From positions 1 through 59,316 of the forward strand of contig DATGIQ010000275.1 in the NCBI GenBank assembly GCA_035295665.1: DNA of 59,316 nt. The letters are read 5' to 3'. Shown one piece after another: positions 1-9,155 of this stretch; positions within the stretch are counted from its first letter, which is position 1; every line of letters starts with the position of its first letter. The position numbers and the translations under genes are program-made. The notes under the pieces are model-generated. The model did no database searches. It was not told the DNA's origin and was given only the letters and a program-made list of their open reading frames with translations. This DNA is from DATGIQ01 sp035295665 (GTDB taxonomy: Bacteria > Planctomycetota > Planctomycetia > Gemmatales > Gemmataceae).

Positions 1-1
1 A

Positions 2-1522
2 GCGGTCACCGCGCTGACGACCGCGGCCTGCGTCGTTCTCACCGCGGCACGGCAGCCGGGCTCAGACAAGGTCGTCGTAGAGCCACCGCCCACGCCGGTG
101 ACAGAGAATTCCGATCCGGACCCCTTTGTGATCCCGGTAAAGGTCATCCGGCCCAAGCACGATCCGTCCTTCACGATGACTGTAACCGAGCCCGCCCACG
201 TGGAGGCCTATTACAAATCCGAATTGAAAGCCAGGGTCTCCGGATCCATCACCCGAATCCGCAAGGATATCGGCGCGCGCGTGAAGCGAGATGAGATTCT
301 TGCCGAAATCGACGCCCCTGATCTTGTACAGGCCGTGGCCCAGGCCGAGAAAGTGATCCAGCAACGGGAGCGCGAAGAAGATCTAGCCCGGGCCAAGGTG
401 AAAGCTGCCGAGGCAGAAGTGCTTGCCAGGACGAGCAATGTGGCCATGAAGCAAAAATTGTTGAAAGCCTATGACTCCATTCAGCAATTTCGTTACTCAC
501 GCTGGAAGCGGTATGAAGGCCTGGCCCAGCTCAAGGGAGTCGACGAATTGCTGGTTGAAGAGCAGGAAAAGAACTACCTTGGCGCCTATGCCGATTATGA
601 GGCCGCCAATGACGCGGTGACCCAGGCGCAGGCAAAACAGTTAGAATCGCAACACAACTTGGAAGTGGCAAAGACCGATGTAGCCTACAGGCACTCGCTG
701 ATCGAGGTGGCGGAGAAAGAGCGGGACAAGGCAAAGGCGTTCGCGGATTACACGGTGATCCGGGCTCCGTACGACGGCGTCATCGTTGCGCGAAACGTCG
801 ACCCGGGCTCCTTTGTGGACGTTGGTAGTTCCAAGAGCGACCCGCTTTTCATCGTGGAACGCACCGACATCGTCACGGTTTACATGAATGTTCCGGACAC
901 ATTTGCACCCTACGTCACCGACGGCACGGAGGCCATCATCACCATGACTCCCGGCGTGGAGATTCACGGCAAGGTGACTCGCCATGATCCATCTCTTGAG
1001 ACCAGTCACACCGATCTGACGATGCGTGTCGAGGTGGACCTCTGGAATGACTCGCCCCAACTTTACAAAGTCTGGCTCGCCTCCGAAGAGGCAAAGAAAT
1101 TGCCCGCCGTTCCCTTTGACGACCTGAAAGCAGGCGATGATCCGGCGAAACCGGTTCAGCCCTGGCTGCCCTGGATCGAAGTCCATAATCCCAACGCGGC
1201 ACCACCGAAGCTCCTCCCGGGAATGTACGGCACGATGGAACTGGTCCTGCGCAATTTCAAGAGCACCTACCTCCTACCCAGCGATGCGATCATTCAGCAG
1301 GGAGGCGAATCCTACATCTACTTGCTCCAGGGCAGCAAAGCCCAAAAGTCGCATGTGGACGTGCAGGCCAACGATGGCAAGCTGGCCAAAGTCGCCGTGA
1401 TTGTGAAGAAGGGCAAGCAAGAGATCCGCGAAGCATTAACCGGGGAGGAACAGGTCATCTACAGCAACTTGGACGAACTGAGCAGTGGCCAAGCCGTAAA
1501 GCCTGAGCCCATAACTTGGTGA
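2..1522 (+). CDS. RND-type efflux membrane fusion protein (HlyD/MFP family), 5' end outside window
   Basis: Periplasmic adaptor that would link an inner-membrane pump to the TolC-like protein encoded next. The reading frame is open from base 2, and its first codons give a hydrophobic stretch (AVTALTTAACVVLTAA), so the GTG at 98 is internal and the true start lies upstream. About 506 residues are visible. In order they show a signal or anchor segment, a lipoyl-like half (VKRDEILAEIDAPDL), a long helical hairpin rich in Ala, Glu, Lys and Gln, the second lipoyl half with the family motif YTVIRAPYDGVIVARNVDPG, a beta-barrel, and a membrane-proximal part (LLPGMYGTMELVL). The stop is 37 bases before the TolC start, so the two form one operon. 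The pump gene is expected upstream. Substrate is unknown. Confidence 0.85.
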   Translation, partial: AVTALTTAACVVLTAARQPGSDKVVVEPPPTPVTENSDPDPFVIPVKVIRPKHDPSFTMTVTEPAHVEAYYKSELKARVSGSITRIRKDIGARVKRDEILAEIDAPDLVQAVAQAEKVIQQREREEDLARAKVKAAEAEVLARTSNVAMKQKLLKAYDSIQQFRYSRWKRYEGLAQLKGVDELLVEEQEKNYLGAYADYEAANDAVTQAQAKQLESQHNLEVAKTDVAYRHSLIEVAEKERDKAKAFADYTVIRAPYDGVIVARNVDPGSFVDVGSSKSDPLFIVERTDIVTVYMNVPDTFAPYVTDGTEAIITMTPGVEIHGKVTRHDPSLETSHTDLTMRVEVDLWNDSPQLYKVWLASEEAKKLPAVPFDDLKAGDDPAKPVQPWLPWIEVHNPNAAPPKLLPGMYGTMELVLRNFKSTYLLPSDAIIQQGGESYIYLLQGSKAQKSHVDVQANDGKLAKVAVIVKKGKQEIREALTGEEQVIYSNLDELSSGQAVKPEPITW

Positions 1523-1559
1523 CATGCCGCGGCATCGAAAACTGCGCAAGGAGGCGTGG

Positions 1560-3248
1560 ATGTTGCAAGCAAGGAACGCGGGATGGTGCGGCCGTGTGAC
1601 CGTGCTCAGCGCATCGCTCGGTTTGTGGATGGCATCGACTTTGGCAGGAGCCGCTCAAGACGTTTCTGCGCAGAATCGCTCAGGGAAACAGCCTGCGTCC
1701 GGAGAGAAATCAACCGGTCCCGTGCTGACTGTGCCAACACCCGCTTCTCCCGAAGCGATGCCCCTGCCGCGGACCACGATCAGCCCAGCGAATCCGCCCG
1801 CGGCTGCGAATCGCGATGCCGTCGGCTTGCCGCTGGCCGAGATCTCACCTCCCGGTCAATATCCCGATGTGCAGGTCCTCCCCATCGACCTCCCCACGGC
1901 GTTACGGCTAGTCAACACGAGCAACCCCACGATTGCCCTGGCGCAGGAACGGGTCCGCGAAGCACAGGCTGCTCTCCTTGCGGCACAAGTTCTCTGGTTG
2001 CCCAACCTCCAGACGGGGCCGGCGTATCTCCGCCACGATGGCCAAATCCAAAATGCCGCGGGCCTGGTCTTTGGTACATCCAAGTCCAACTTCTTTGAAG
2101 GGGGCGGCGCCTCGGCAATCTTTCACACGGGGGATGCACTGTTCGGACCCCTCATCGCACGGCGGCTTGCCGAAGCCCAGGTGGCTGCGGCGCAGGGAGT
2201 CAAGCATAGCATTCAGCTGGATGTGGCCCTTGCCTATCTCGATTTGATGCAAGCTTACGGTGCGCTGGCAATCAACGCAGATACCCTGGGACGCGCTCAA
2301 TTTATTCTCGATGAAGCCACCAAAGCGGATACGCAGGGCTTAAGCCGTACCAAGGCCGACGTCACCCGGGCCCGCGCCGAAGTCGAGTTGCGGCGGCAGC
2401 AACATATCGATCTGGAGAATCAGGCGGCGCTAGCATCGGCCCGGCTGGCTCAGCTGCTGCTGCTCCAACCGACGGTGGACCTTCGCCCGGCGGATCCTGC
2501 GGTGGTTCCGATTACGCTGGTTCCTGCCGAGACCGATATCGATACGTTGGTCGTCACGGGCCTGATGAATCGGCCCGAGCTTGCCGAGAGCAGAGCCCTC
2601 GTTGCCGCGAGCCTGGCACGCTGGCGGCAGGCTCGGCTTGGTCCCTTGCTGCCCCGCGTCGAACTGGACTATTCAGGCGGCGTATTCGGCGGTGGAGTCA
2701 ACGACGACGTCAGCAAGTTCAGTGGCCGGAGCGATGGCTTGGCCCAGGCGGTGTGGGAGTTTCGGAACCTCGGCCTGGGCAACGTGGCCGAGGCGCGCCT
2801 GCGGCGGTCCCAGTATAATCAGGCCAACTACCATGGGCTGGAAGTGCAAGCCCAAGTAGCCGCGGACGTGGCCATCGCCGTCAAGCTTGCCCGGAACCGG
2901 CAGCGCACGCTGGCGAGTGCCCAAGTCGCAGTGGAGCAGGCACTGGAAACGTGGCGCCGACTCAAGCTGGCCGCGTTTGGCATTCTAACCCGCGACAACC
3001 TGGTCAATACCCTCGAACCGGTGATTGCGGAACAATCCCTGGATGTGGCTCGTACCCAGTATCTGACCGAGGTGATCGAGTACAACAAAGCACAATTCCG
3101 CCTGTACGAGGCCCTCGGCCAACCACCCATCGACGCCCTTCCCCAAGCGGTTCCCGTGCCGACGACGGTACCGGTGGCACCCCAGCCGTACACACCCACC
3201 CCCATGCCGGTATTCAAGGTACCGCCTCCCGTCAAGCGAAAACCTTGA
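1560..3248 (+). CDS. TolC-family outer-membrane efflux protein
   Basis: Outer-membrane channel of a tripartite efflux system, 562 residues. I chose ATG 1560 because a strong AAGGAGG (1548-1554) sits 5 bases upstream and the N-terminus (MLQARNAGWCGRVTVL..) reads as a signal peptide ending near AGAAQ; an in-frame ATG at 1524 has no such site. After a Pro/Ala-rich linker come two OEP-type helical repeats. The first begins near LPIDLPTALRLVNTSNPTIA and the second near NRPELAESRALVAASLARWR, with the usual long Ala/Gln/Arg-rich helices. The C-terminus is Pro-rich (VPVPTTVPVAPQ). It directly follows the membrane fusion protein gene, which supports a shared role in export of small molecules or metals. 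Confidence 0.85.
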   Translation: MLQARNAGWCGRVTVLSASLGLWMASTLAGAAQDVSAQNRSGKQPASGEKSTGPVLTVPTPASPEAMPLPRTTISPANPPAAANRDAVGLPLAEISPPGQYPDVQVLPIDLPTALRLVNTSNPTIALAQERVREAQAALLAAQVLWLPNLQTGPAYLRHDGQIQNAAGLVFGTSKSNFFEGGGASAIFHTGDALFGPLIARRLAEAQVAAAQGVKHSIQLDVALAYLDLMQAYGALAINADTLGRAQFILDEATKADTQGLSRTKADVTRARAEVELRRQQHIDLENQAALASARLAQLLLLQPTVDLRPADPAVVPITLVPAETDIDTLVVTGLMNRPELAESRALVAASLARWRQARLGPLLPRVELDYSGGVFGGGVNDDVSKFSGRSDGLAQAVWEFRNLGLGNVAEARLRRSQYNQANYHGLEVQAQVAADVAIAVKLARNRQRTLASAQVAVEQALETWRRLKLAAFGILTRDNLVNTLEPVIAEQSLDVARTQYLTEVIEYNKAQFRLYEALGQPPIDALPQAVPVPTTVPVAPQPYTPTPMPVFKVPPPVKRKP

Positions 3249-3381
3249 GCGATTTTCACCGCGTCCGCACACCGATTTCCTGGCGATTCGCCTGACGGCC
3301 CTGACGGGTTTTTATAGAGTACACGGTAGCCCGGGGCTCTTGCAGTACAGACTTTCAACTTGAGTGGCGACTTGGTGAAGC

Positions 3382-3424
3382 GGTAGGCTTGCCGTTGCCC
3401 AACTCGGTTGGCGCACGGCCTACC
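3382..3424 (+). other. Inverted repeat in the 5' region of sodC
   Basis: GGTAGGC (3382-3388) pairs with GCCTACC (3418-3424), and an inner CCAAC/GTTGG pair can extend the fold. It lies between the efflux operon and sodC, about 30 bases before the sodC start. It could be a terminator for the upstream operon, although no T-run follows, or a structured leader of sodC. Low certainty. Confidence 0.3.
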
Positions 3425-3455
3425 CGGTCTATTCTCTGCGGAGAAAGGAGTTGCG

Positions 3456-4004
3456 ATGAAGAAGCTCGGCATGGTCACGTTGGTTCTGATGCTCCCCATT
3501 GCTTTTTTCAGTGCGGCGGATGCGGAGCAACAAGACAAGCAAGGAATGAAAGGAGTCCGGAAAGCGGTATGCGTCCTGCATGCGACCAAGGGAAGCAAGA
3601 CGCATGGAACGATCTGGTTTACGCAGCAAGGCGATGAGGTCGAAATCAGTGGCGAGATCACGGGGTTAACGCCGGGGATGCATGCGTTCCATGTCCACGA
3701 GTTCGGCGATTGCTCCGCGCCGGATGCGACGTCGGCCGGACCGCATTTCAACCCGGACAACAAGCCGCATGGCAGCCCGCACACCGGAGAACGCCACGTC
3801 GGCGACTTGGGCAACATCAAGGCCGACGAAAGCGGCAAGGCAACCATTCAGATTCGGGACCGGGAAGTCAAGCTCAACGGCCCCCATTCCGTTTTGGGAC
3901 GCTCGCTCATAGTCCACGCAGACCCCGATGATATGAAGAGCCAGCCGGCGGGCAATGCCGGGGCCCGAATAGCTTGTGGCGTCATTGGCGTCGCTAAGCC
4001 CTGA
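3456..4004 (+). CDS. sodC: Cu/Zn superoxide dismutase, exported
   Basis: Converts superoxide to oxygen and hydrogen peroxide in the periplasm. 182 residues. ATG 3456 follows GAGAAAGGAG with a 5-base spacer and opens a clear signal peptide (MKKLGMVTLVLMLPIAFFSA). The mature part carries the SodC ligands: the HVH of HAFHVHEFGDCS, His in GPHFNP, the zinc-loop His residues in GSPHTGERHVGDLGNI, and the last copper His in GRSLIVHADPDD. Cysteines in GDCS and IACGVIG match the conserved disulfide pair. Length and motif order are normal for the bacterial family. It appears to be a single-gene unit with its own terminator right after the stop. Confidence 0.93.
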   Translation: MKKLGMVTLVLMLPIAFFSAADAEQQDKQGMKGVRKAVCVLHATKGSKTHGTIWFTQQGDEVEISGEITGLTPGMHAFHVHEFGDCSAPDATSAGPHFNPDNKPHGSPHTGERHVGDLGNIKADESGKATIQIRDREVKLNGPHSVLGRSLIVHADPDDMKSQPAGNAGARIACGVIGVAKP

Positions 4005-4043
4005 CGCTTTGCGGGAATGCATCGATGCAAGCACCAACAATGA

Positions 4044-4070
4044 GCCCCGGGTTCCGCCGGAACCCGGGGC
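4044..4070 (+). terminator. Rho-independent terminator after sodC
   Basis: A perfect 12-bp GC-rich stem (GCCCCGGGTTCC 4044-4055 with GGAACCCGGGGC 4059-4070) has a 3-base loop and is followed by TTTCGC. It starts 40 bases after the sodC stop and faces the end of the fmdB-like gene on the other strand, so it may work in both directions. The T-tract is short. Confidence 0.75.
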
Positions 4071-4104
4071 TTTCGCATTCGTGCCTGGAACAACGTGGCG
4101 GCAA

Positions 4105-4317
4105 TTACAATCGGCAACAGCCCGGCCCGCATGGCGGCAATTTGGGATCGCAGCTCATGGGCAGCGATGAATCTTCGGCCCGAGGCTTGGCGGGCACACT
4201 CCACAGGCGTTCCAGATCCTCGCTGTGGCATTCGGGACACTCGACGGCTTCGCCATTCAACACCAGCGTTTCAAAAGTGTGTTCGCAGTCCCGGCAAGTG
4301 TATTCGTACAGGGGCAT
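4105..4317 (-). CDS. FmdB-family zinc ribbon protein
   Basis: Small putative regulatory protein of the FmdB/CxxC zinc-ribbon family, 70 residues. The start MPLYEYTCRDC is the family hallmark, and AGGAG lies just upstream. Four cysteines in two pairs (CRDC and CPEC) would bind one zinc. The C-terminus has a second Cys-rich patch (MSCDPKLPPCGPGCCRL), also common in this family and possibly binding metal. It begins 22 bases after the rhomboid gene and is probably cotranscribed with it. Molecular function is not established for the family. Confidence 0.85.
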   Translation of the reverse strand: MPLYEYTCRDCEHTFETLVLNGEAVECPECHSEDLERLWSVPAKPRAEDSSLPMSCDPKLPPCGPGCCRL

Positions 4318-4339
4318 CGCTTCTCTCCTGAATTCGCGG

Positions 4340-5248
4340 TTACATACGTCGCCTTCTGTAGACCTCACTGGCGCGCTTTAAGATTTGCCGTTCGCTCTCC
4401 GTGAGGCTGCTTTGACCGGTGCGCGCGACCTTGGCTAGCACCGCATCGAGCTTGGCCTCGAGCTGATCCTCCTCGTCGATTTCCGGCGGCGCGGTGACGG
4501 GGGCCGGCTGGCGCGGTTCTTCGCGGTAAATGCGCAATCGCGGCCGCGTCCACTGTTGGATGAAGTTGCGCACTTCATTCCACCAGCCCATAATCCGCCA
4601 ATGCCGCTTGTAATACACGAAGGCAAACGCAGCACCGGCCAGGTGAACGGTTACCGCGGTCCCCCGGGTGTTGCCGCTAAACAACCCAAACGCATCTTGG
4701 GCAACCTCAAAGGCGACGAATAGCCAAATCGGCACCGGCAGGAAGAAAAAGAGCAAGATGATGCGCGAGGGGAAGTGCAACGCACAGAGCACCATCACTG
4801 CCATCACGGCCCCGGAGGCGCCCAGACACTGGGCGGAGGCCTCAGGAAAGCGGTGCACGCTCAGCTCCGGAGTCAGCACAAATGCCACGCCACCCAGGAT
4901 GGCCGTCAAGAGATAAAGGGCAAGGAACTCGCGCGCTCCGTAGATGTCCTCGACATCGCTGCCGAACCACCAGAGGAATGCCATGTTGAAGACGATATGC
5001 CAGATCGACGAGGTGTCATGCAAAAAGGCGTAGGTGAGTAACCGCCAAACCTCACCGTGCAGGACCGCATCGGCTCTCAAGACCAGGGCATCGGTGAAGA
5101 GACTCTGCCTCCCTCCCTCGGGCCGGCCCGTGACGATCTCCAAGATAAAACAGACCACGTTGATGGCGATCAGCCATTTGCAGACCTGGCCGCGGTCCAT
5201 AAAACTGGGCCCTTGGCCTCGGTAGTAGTCACGGTCGTAAATTCCCAT
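4340..5248 (-). CDS. Rhomboid-family intramembrane serine protease
   Basis: Cleaves transmembrane segments of substrate proteins inside the membrane. 302 residues, with about six hydrophobic helices in the first 200. The serine motif GASG is seen in QCLGASGAVMAV and the catalytic His in VHLAGAAFAFVY, in the order expected for the Ser-His dyad. The N-terminal cytoplasmic part (MGIYDRDYYRGQG) and a C-terminal charged tail of about 90 residues flank the membrane core. The tail ends in a short helical module (LTESERQILKRASEVYRRRR) seen in many planctomycete rhomboids. ATG 5248 is preceded by AGGGGAC. It heads an operon with the zinc-ribbon gene and diverges from galK across 176 bases. Confidence 0.88.
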   Translation of the reverse strand: MGIYDRDYYRGQGPSFMDRGQVCKWLIAINVVCFILEIVTGRPEGGRQSLFTDALVLRADAVLHGEVWRLLTYAFLHDTSSIWHIVFNMAFLWWFGSDVEDIYGAREFLALYLLTAILGGVAFVLTPELSVHRFPEASAQCLGASGAVMAVMVLCALHFPSRIILLFFFLPVPIWLFVAFEVAQDAFGLFSGNTRGTAVTVHLAGAAFAFVYYKRHWRIMGWWNEVRNFIQQWTRPRLRIYREEPRQPAPVTAPPEIDEEDQLEAKLDAVLAKVARTGQSSLTESERQILKRASEVYRRRRM

Positions 5249-5424
5249 GATAGTCCCCTGGGGACAAAGAGCCGGCGTCGCTCGTCACCTCTTTTTACCA
5301 CACAACTGCCGCGCGGGGAAAGACCCCCAGGGAAAAACATGAACAGAAGCTCATCGGATCCACAACTATTCAGGCAAGGCCAGGAAGGGTCGTTTTCGGG
5401 CCCGTTCTTGCATAACGTGAAGGT

Positions 5425-6543
5425 ATGGGGAACTACGAAAGCGTCCCGAAAGACTGCGCCGTGGTGACTGCCGATGCTCCCGGCCGAGTCAACCTGATCG
5501 GCGAACACACGGATTATAACGGTGGTTTCGTCCTGCCTACAGCGATCCCCCAGCGAACGCACGTCGAACTGATGCCCCGGCCAGGTCGCTTGATCCGCGT
5601 TAGCAGCAGCGCGATGGCCGACTCCGCAGCCTCCCTGTCCTATCTGCTCGGCGATGAAACGCCAGGCCAGGATTGGCTGGACTACATCCAGGGGGTTACC
5701 CATCTCCTTGCGGCGGCAGGTTTTCGGTTGTCGGGTTTCGAGGCAAAGCTCGATTCCTCCGTACCGCTGGGGAGCGGCTTATCCTCCAGTGCATCGCTCA
5801 CGGTTAGCTTGATGCGGGCCCTTCGCCGGGCATTTGGGCTAGATTTGGACGATGTGCAGATCGCTCGACTGGGACAGCGGGTCGAAAATGAATTCGTCGG
5901 TGCCCGCGTGGGAATCATGGATCCGATGGCAGCTAGCCTGGCCGACGAGGGCACGGCCCTGTTCCTGGATGCTCGAGACTTGAGCTTTGAGCGCATCCCC
6001 TTGCCGGCGGCGGCCGATTTGGTGGTCCTCCACTCCGGCGTGGTCCACAAGTTGACCGGGGGCGATTACAACACCCGCCGCCGGGAATGTGAAGAAGCCT
6101 GTGCTCTGCTCGGGGTTGGACAGCTGCGCGATTTAGGTGTGACCGATTTGGCGGCGGTCAATGCGCTTCCGGAACCGCTGTGCCGCCGGGCTCGCCATGT
6201 CATCACCGAAAACGACCGCGTCCTTGCTGCGGTGCAAGCGCTGCGCACGGCTGACCTGACCCGGTTGGGGCAGTTGTTCTACGCTTCGCATGAGTCCATG
6301 CGGGACGATTATCAGATCTCGGTTGCGGAAATCGACCTGATCATCGAGCTGGCGCGTTCGGAGGCTGCGGTCTATGGTGTCCGCTTGACCGGCGGCGGGT
6401 TCGGCGGTTCGGTCGTAATGATGGCGCATGCGGGGAGCGGGCGAGCGGTGGCCGAGCGGATCGCACAGCTTTATGCTGCGCGATCGGGATGCCAACCGCG
6501 CATCCTCGTACCGACGACATCTTCCCAGCACGCCCCGCAGTAG
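5425..6543 (+). CDS. galK: Galactokinase (GHMP kinase)
   Basis: Phosphorylates galactose with ATP to galactose 1-phosphate, the first step of the Leloir pathway, in the cytoplasm. 372 residues, normal length. It carries the galactokinase signature (GRVNLIGEHTDYNGGFVLP) near residue 20-40, the GHMP ATP loop (PLGSGLSSSASL) near residue 115, and the third motif (RLTGGGFGGSVV) near residue 325. The base residues Glu and Asp of the substrate site are in GEHTDYN and GIMDPMAAS. The start is ATG 5425 with only a weak upstream GAAGG. No other gal gene is nearby. It ends facing the methyltransferase gene, with a palindrome between them. Confidence 0.92.
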   Translation: MGNYESVPKDCAVVTADAPGRVNLIGEHTDYNGGFVLPTAIPQRTHVELMPRPGRLIRVSSSAMADSAASLSYLLGDETPGQDWLDYIQGVTHLLAAAGFRLSGFEAKLDSSVPLGSGLSSSASLTVSLMRALRRAFGLDLDDVQIARLGQRVENEFVGARVGIMDPMAASLADEGTALFLDARDLSFERIPLPAAADLVVLHSGVVHKLTGGDYNTRRRECEEACALLGVGQLRDLGVTDLAAVNALPEPLCRRARHVITENDRVLAAVQALRTADLTRLGQLFYASHESMRDDYQISVAEIDLIIELARSEAAVYGVRLTGGGFGGSVVMMAHAGSGRAVAERIAQLYAARSGCQPRILVPTTSSQHAPQ

Positions 6544-6560
6544 CCCATCCGTTTTCATTC

Positions 6561-6602
6561 GGCGGCGGCTCGTAGAACCGCGCGGTTCTGCGAACCGCCG
6601 CC
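6561..6602. terminator. Palindrome between convergent genes (family A repeat)
   Basis: A 20-bp left arm (6561-6580) and a 20-bp right arm (6583-6602) pair with only two mismatches, both compatible with G-U pairing in RNA. It lies between the galactokinase stop and the methyltransferase stop, so it can end transcription from both sides. Its core (GGCGGCGG.TCG.AGAACCGC) is nearly identical to the palindrome at 40831-40870, which points to a dispersed repeat. Confidence 0.7.
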
Positions 6603-6620
6603 AAATAACCGAGTGGGACA

Positions 6621-7514
6621 TTAGGGTTTTTCCATTTCCCAGGGTACGGTCCAGAGATAGATGGTGTGCTCCGACTCTTCGCCGCGATCGTTCTTGACCT
6701 TCATCCGTTCGACTTTCTTGGGCTTCGCCCCGTCCATCGGAAAATCATGCGACAGAATGCGCGAGCCCGGCCGGAGCTTGGACAGTTGCGGCATCAGTTT
6801 TTCGTTCAATTCCGGCAACAGGTAGAGCGTGACCACCGAAGCCGGTCGCAGATCCAGCTCGAAGATATCCGCTTCCTTGATGGTGACCAACTTCTCGACG
6901 TGGTGTTTCTTGACATTTTCGAGGGAGTCCTTGACCCGTTCCGGGTCGATATCGAATCCCGTCGCCTTGACGCCGTATTTCTCGGCGGCAGTCACGACGA
7001 ACCGACCATCGCCGCAGCCCAGGTCGTACACGACATCATCCTTCTTAAGGTCGGCCAATTCGAGCATCCGGTCCACGACGGCCTGCGGCGTGGGGAGAAA
7101 GAAGATGTCCGGCTCCCGTTTCGGCTTGCGGACTTCCTTCGATTGGGACGGATTGTCGGCGGCTTTGGCTTCCTTACCGGGCGCAGCCTGGCGCAAGTCG
7201 ACAATCGTTTCTTGACCCGCCTCGACGCGGGCCACCTCTTCACGAACCACTTCTTTGCCGTCCTCTTTCCAGGTGGCCTTCAGACTGTAAATGAACTTCC
7301 GTCCCGCGGGAAGCGGAGGCGACTGGAAATACCGTTCCGAGCCGGTTTGCTTGGTCCGGGTCCCGTCCACGAGCAGTTCCGCGCCGGCAGGTACCTGCAC
7401 GCGCAGGAGAGCCGGTTGGGCGGCGGCACCCTGCCGACTCATGAGCGGTGGAACTTGAAACCACAGGGCCAGTCCCGCGAGGCCAAGCACAAGCTGGGTG
7501 CGGATGCGAACCAT
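6621..7514 (-). CDS. TIGR03000-like domain fused to class I SAM methyltransferase, probably exported
   Basis: 297 residues from ATG 7514, which has AAAGGAG 8 bases upstream. The N-terminus (MVRIRTQLVLGLAGLALW) is a signal peptide or anchor. Residues about 35-110 match the planctomycete TIGR03000 domain: VPAGAELLVDGTRTKQTG, then FQSPPLPAGRKFIYSLKATW. Residues about 145-280 form a Rossmann methyltransferase with the SAM loop VYDLGCGDGRFVVTAAEK and the acidic strand end GFDIDPERV. The substrate is unknown. The odd point is a SAM-dependent fold behind an export signal. It could instead be a membrane-anchored enzyme facing the cytoplasm. It stands alone, downstream of the permease gene, with 105 bases between. 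Confidence 0.8.
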   Translation of the reverse strand: MVRIRTQLVLGLAGLALWFQVPPLMSRQGAAAQPALLRVQVPAGAELLVDGTRTKQTGSERYFQSPPLPAGRKFIYSLKATWKEDGKEVVREEVARVEAGQETIVDLRQAAPGKEAKAADNPSQSKEVRKPKREPDIFFLPTPQAVVDRMLELADLKKDDVVYDLGCGDGRFVVTAAEKYGVKATGFDIDPERVKDSLENVKKHHVEKLVTIKEADIFELDLRPASVVTLYLLPELNEKLMPQLSKLRPGSRILSHDFPMDGAKPKKVERMKVKNDRGEESEHTIYLWTVPWEMEKP

Positions 7515-7619
7515 GGATGTTTCTCCTTTACCGAGATCGTTCCTGCGGCTGAGAGCGATCGCCGTGATGCTCCTTCCAGCCGTGACATTGGGCGTACGCA
7601 ACCACCAAAGCGGTTCGAA

Positions 7620-9041
7620 TCATGGGAAGTGTGTTTCGGCGCTGGCTTGTCTGCGCGACAGCCCATAAAAGATTAAGCCAGCAAGCACCAAGATGCCGGG
7701 CAGCAGGGCGAGCGGGCCCGCATAGGCCGCCGCAGAGTAGAACATATAGGCGCAGGTGGCACAGAAAACCAGCGGAAAAATGGGATAAAGGGGAACGGTA
7801 AATGGCCGCTCGATCGTCTGGTCCTTGAAGCGGAGCACGAACAGCGACAAGCCGGTGAGCAGGAAAAAGATCCAGAACGCCGGGGCCGTGCAGTTGAGCA
7901 GCGAGCTGAAACCGCTGCGCGGCTCCAGGTGAGCCGGCGCCAGGCCCACCAAGCCCAGAAGCGCGTTGCCGGTTTCGGTTCCGACGGCAGCAAGCATGGC
8001 CAGGATGATCGCCAGCTGTGCCACCAGCGACCAGAGCGGCGACCCTAGCCCGCGGTGCCACCAGCCCAGCCAGGCGAACAGGCTATATTCCTTGCCCAGC
8101 ATGGAATAGACGCGCGAACCGGTGAAGATCATTCCATTGATCGCTCCCAATGCCGAGACCATGACCAGCACGCTGATCGCCTTGGACCCGGTTTCGCCCA
8201 GAGCTCGGTTGAGCACATCCGCGGCCACGGCCTTGGATTGGCGGGCGCCATCAAACCCGAGACTCAGCAGGTACGCCCCATTGACCAGGACATAGATGAC
8301 CGTGATCGCGACCGTACCCAGCACGAGAGCCAGGGGGATATTGCGGCGCGGGTTGCGTTGCTCGGCAGCCACCAGGGCAGCATCGTTCCAGCCGCCATAG
8401 GTGTAAAGGACCAGAACCATCGCCAAGCCGAACGATACGCCGCTCGGTGCCACGGTTGCTGCGGAACTGGTGGCCGGAGAAAAGATGGCTGCGACCAGGA
8501 TCCCACCGAGCCCCAGAATCTTGGCCGCCGTCAAGATGTTTTGGGTGCCCTTGCCGAAAACCACGCCCAGGAGATTGAGCACGGACAAGATCGCGACCGC
8601 TGCCGCGGCATAAAGAAAGGCAACCTGGGCTTCGGTGAGCGAGCGCGGGTCGCCTTTGCCGAAATCCCACAAGCGGGTAGCATAATCGGCAAAGACATAA
8701 GCCATCATGCCGATATTGCCAGTGCGAATCACGACCAGCTGCGCCCAGCCAAATAGGAACCCCATCCACGGACCGAACGCGCGGGTGAGGTACACGTAAT
8801 CGCCGCCGGAACGGGGATACGTGGTGGCCAGCTCGGCATAGCAAAACGCGCCCACCAGGGAAAGGAGTCCGCCGAGGGCCCACACACCGAGCCCTTCCCA
8901 TGGGCCGTGCACGTTGCTGAAGATCAGCGGCGGCGTCTCATAAATGCCAGCACCGATGACGATCCCGATGATGATGCTCACAGCGTCCCAAAGGCCGAGC
9001 TGAGCTTGGATAGGCGACGACTCTTTCTGAGGGGGTTCCAT
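7620..9041 (-). CDS. APC-family amino acid permease
   Basis: Cytoplasmic-membrane transporter of the amino acid-polyamine-organocation family, 473 residues with about 12 hydrophobic helices. The unwound first helix motif IGIVIGAGIYETPP and the following YAELATTYPRSGGDYVYL are characteristic of the LAT/amino acid exchanger type. I took ATG 9041 (AAGGAG 9 bases upstream) rather than the TTG two codons earlier. The substrate cannot be read from the sequence. It is followed by the methyltransferase gene and preceded by a 114-base gap after the di-iron protein gene on the same strand. Confidence 0.85.
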   Translation of the reverse strand: MEPPQKESSPIQAQLGLWDAVSIIIGIVIGAGIYETPPLIFSNVHGPWEGLGVWALGGLLSLVGAFCYAELATTYPRSGGDYVYLTRAFGPWMGFLFGWAQLVVIRTGNIGMMAYVFADYATRLWDFGKGDPRSLTEAQVAFLYAAAAVAILSVLNLLGVVFGKGTQNILTAAKILGLGGILVAAIFSPATSSAATVAPSGVSFGLAMVLVLYTYGGWNDAALVAAEQRNPRRNIPLALVLGTVAITVIYVLVNGAYLLSLGFDGARQSKAVAADVLNRALGETGSKAISVLVMVSALGAINGMIFTGSRVYSMLGKEYSLFAWLGWWHRGLGSPLWSLVAQLAIILAMLAAVGTETGNALLGLVGLAPAHLEPRSGFSSLLNCTAPAFWIFFLLTGLSLFVLRFKDQTIERPFTVPLYPIFPLVFCATCAYMFYSAAAYAGPLALLPGILVLAGLIFYGLSRRQASAETHFP

Positions 9042-9155
9042 CGACAAAGACTCCTTGGTTGCAGCGCGGGGCGATTCCCATCCTTTTACTCGATCCGTGG
9101 AAAGCGTGCAAATGAATCGGAAGAAATGAGAAATCGTGAGAAGAACGATCCCACT

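Noticed and set aside
7600..7640. tRNA-like T-loop sequence GGTTCGAATC
   Set aside because: The flanking bases do not form a T-stem and no acceptor or anticodon arm is found.
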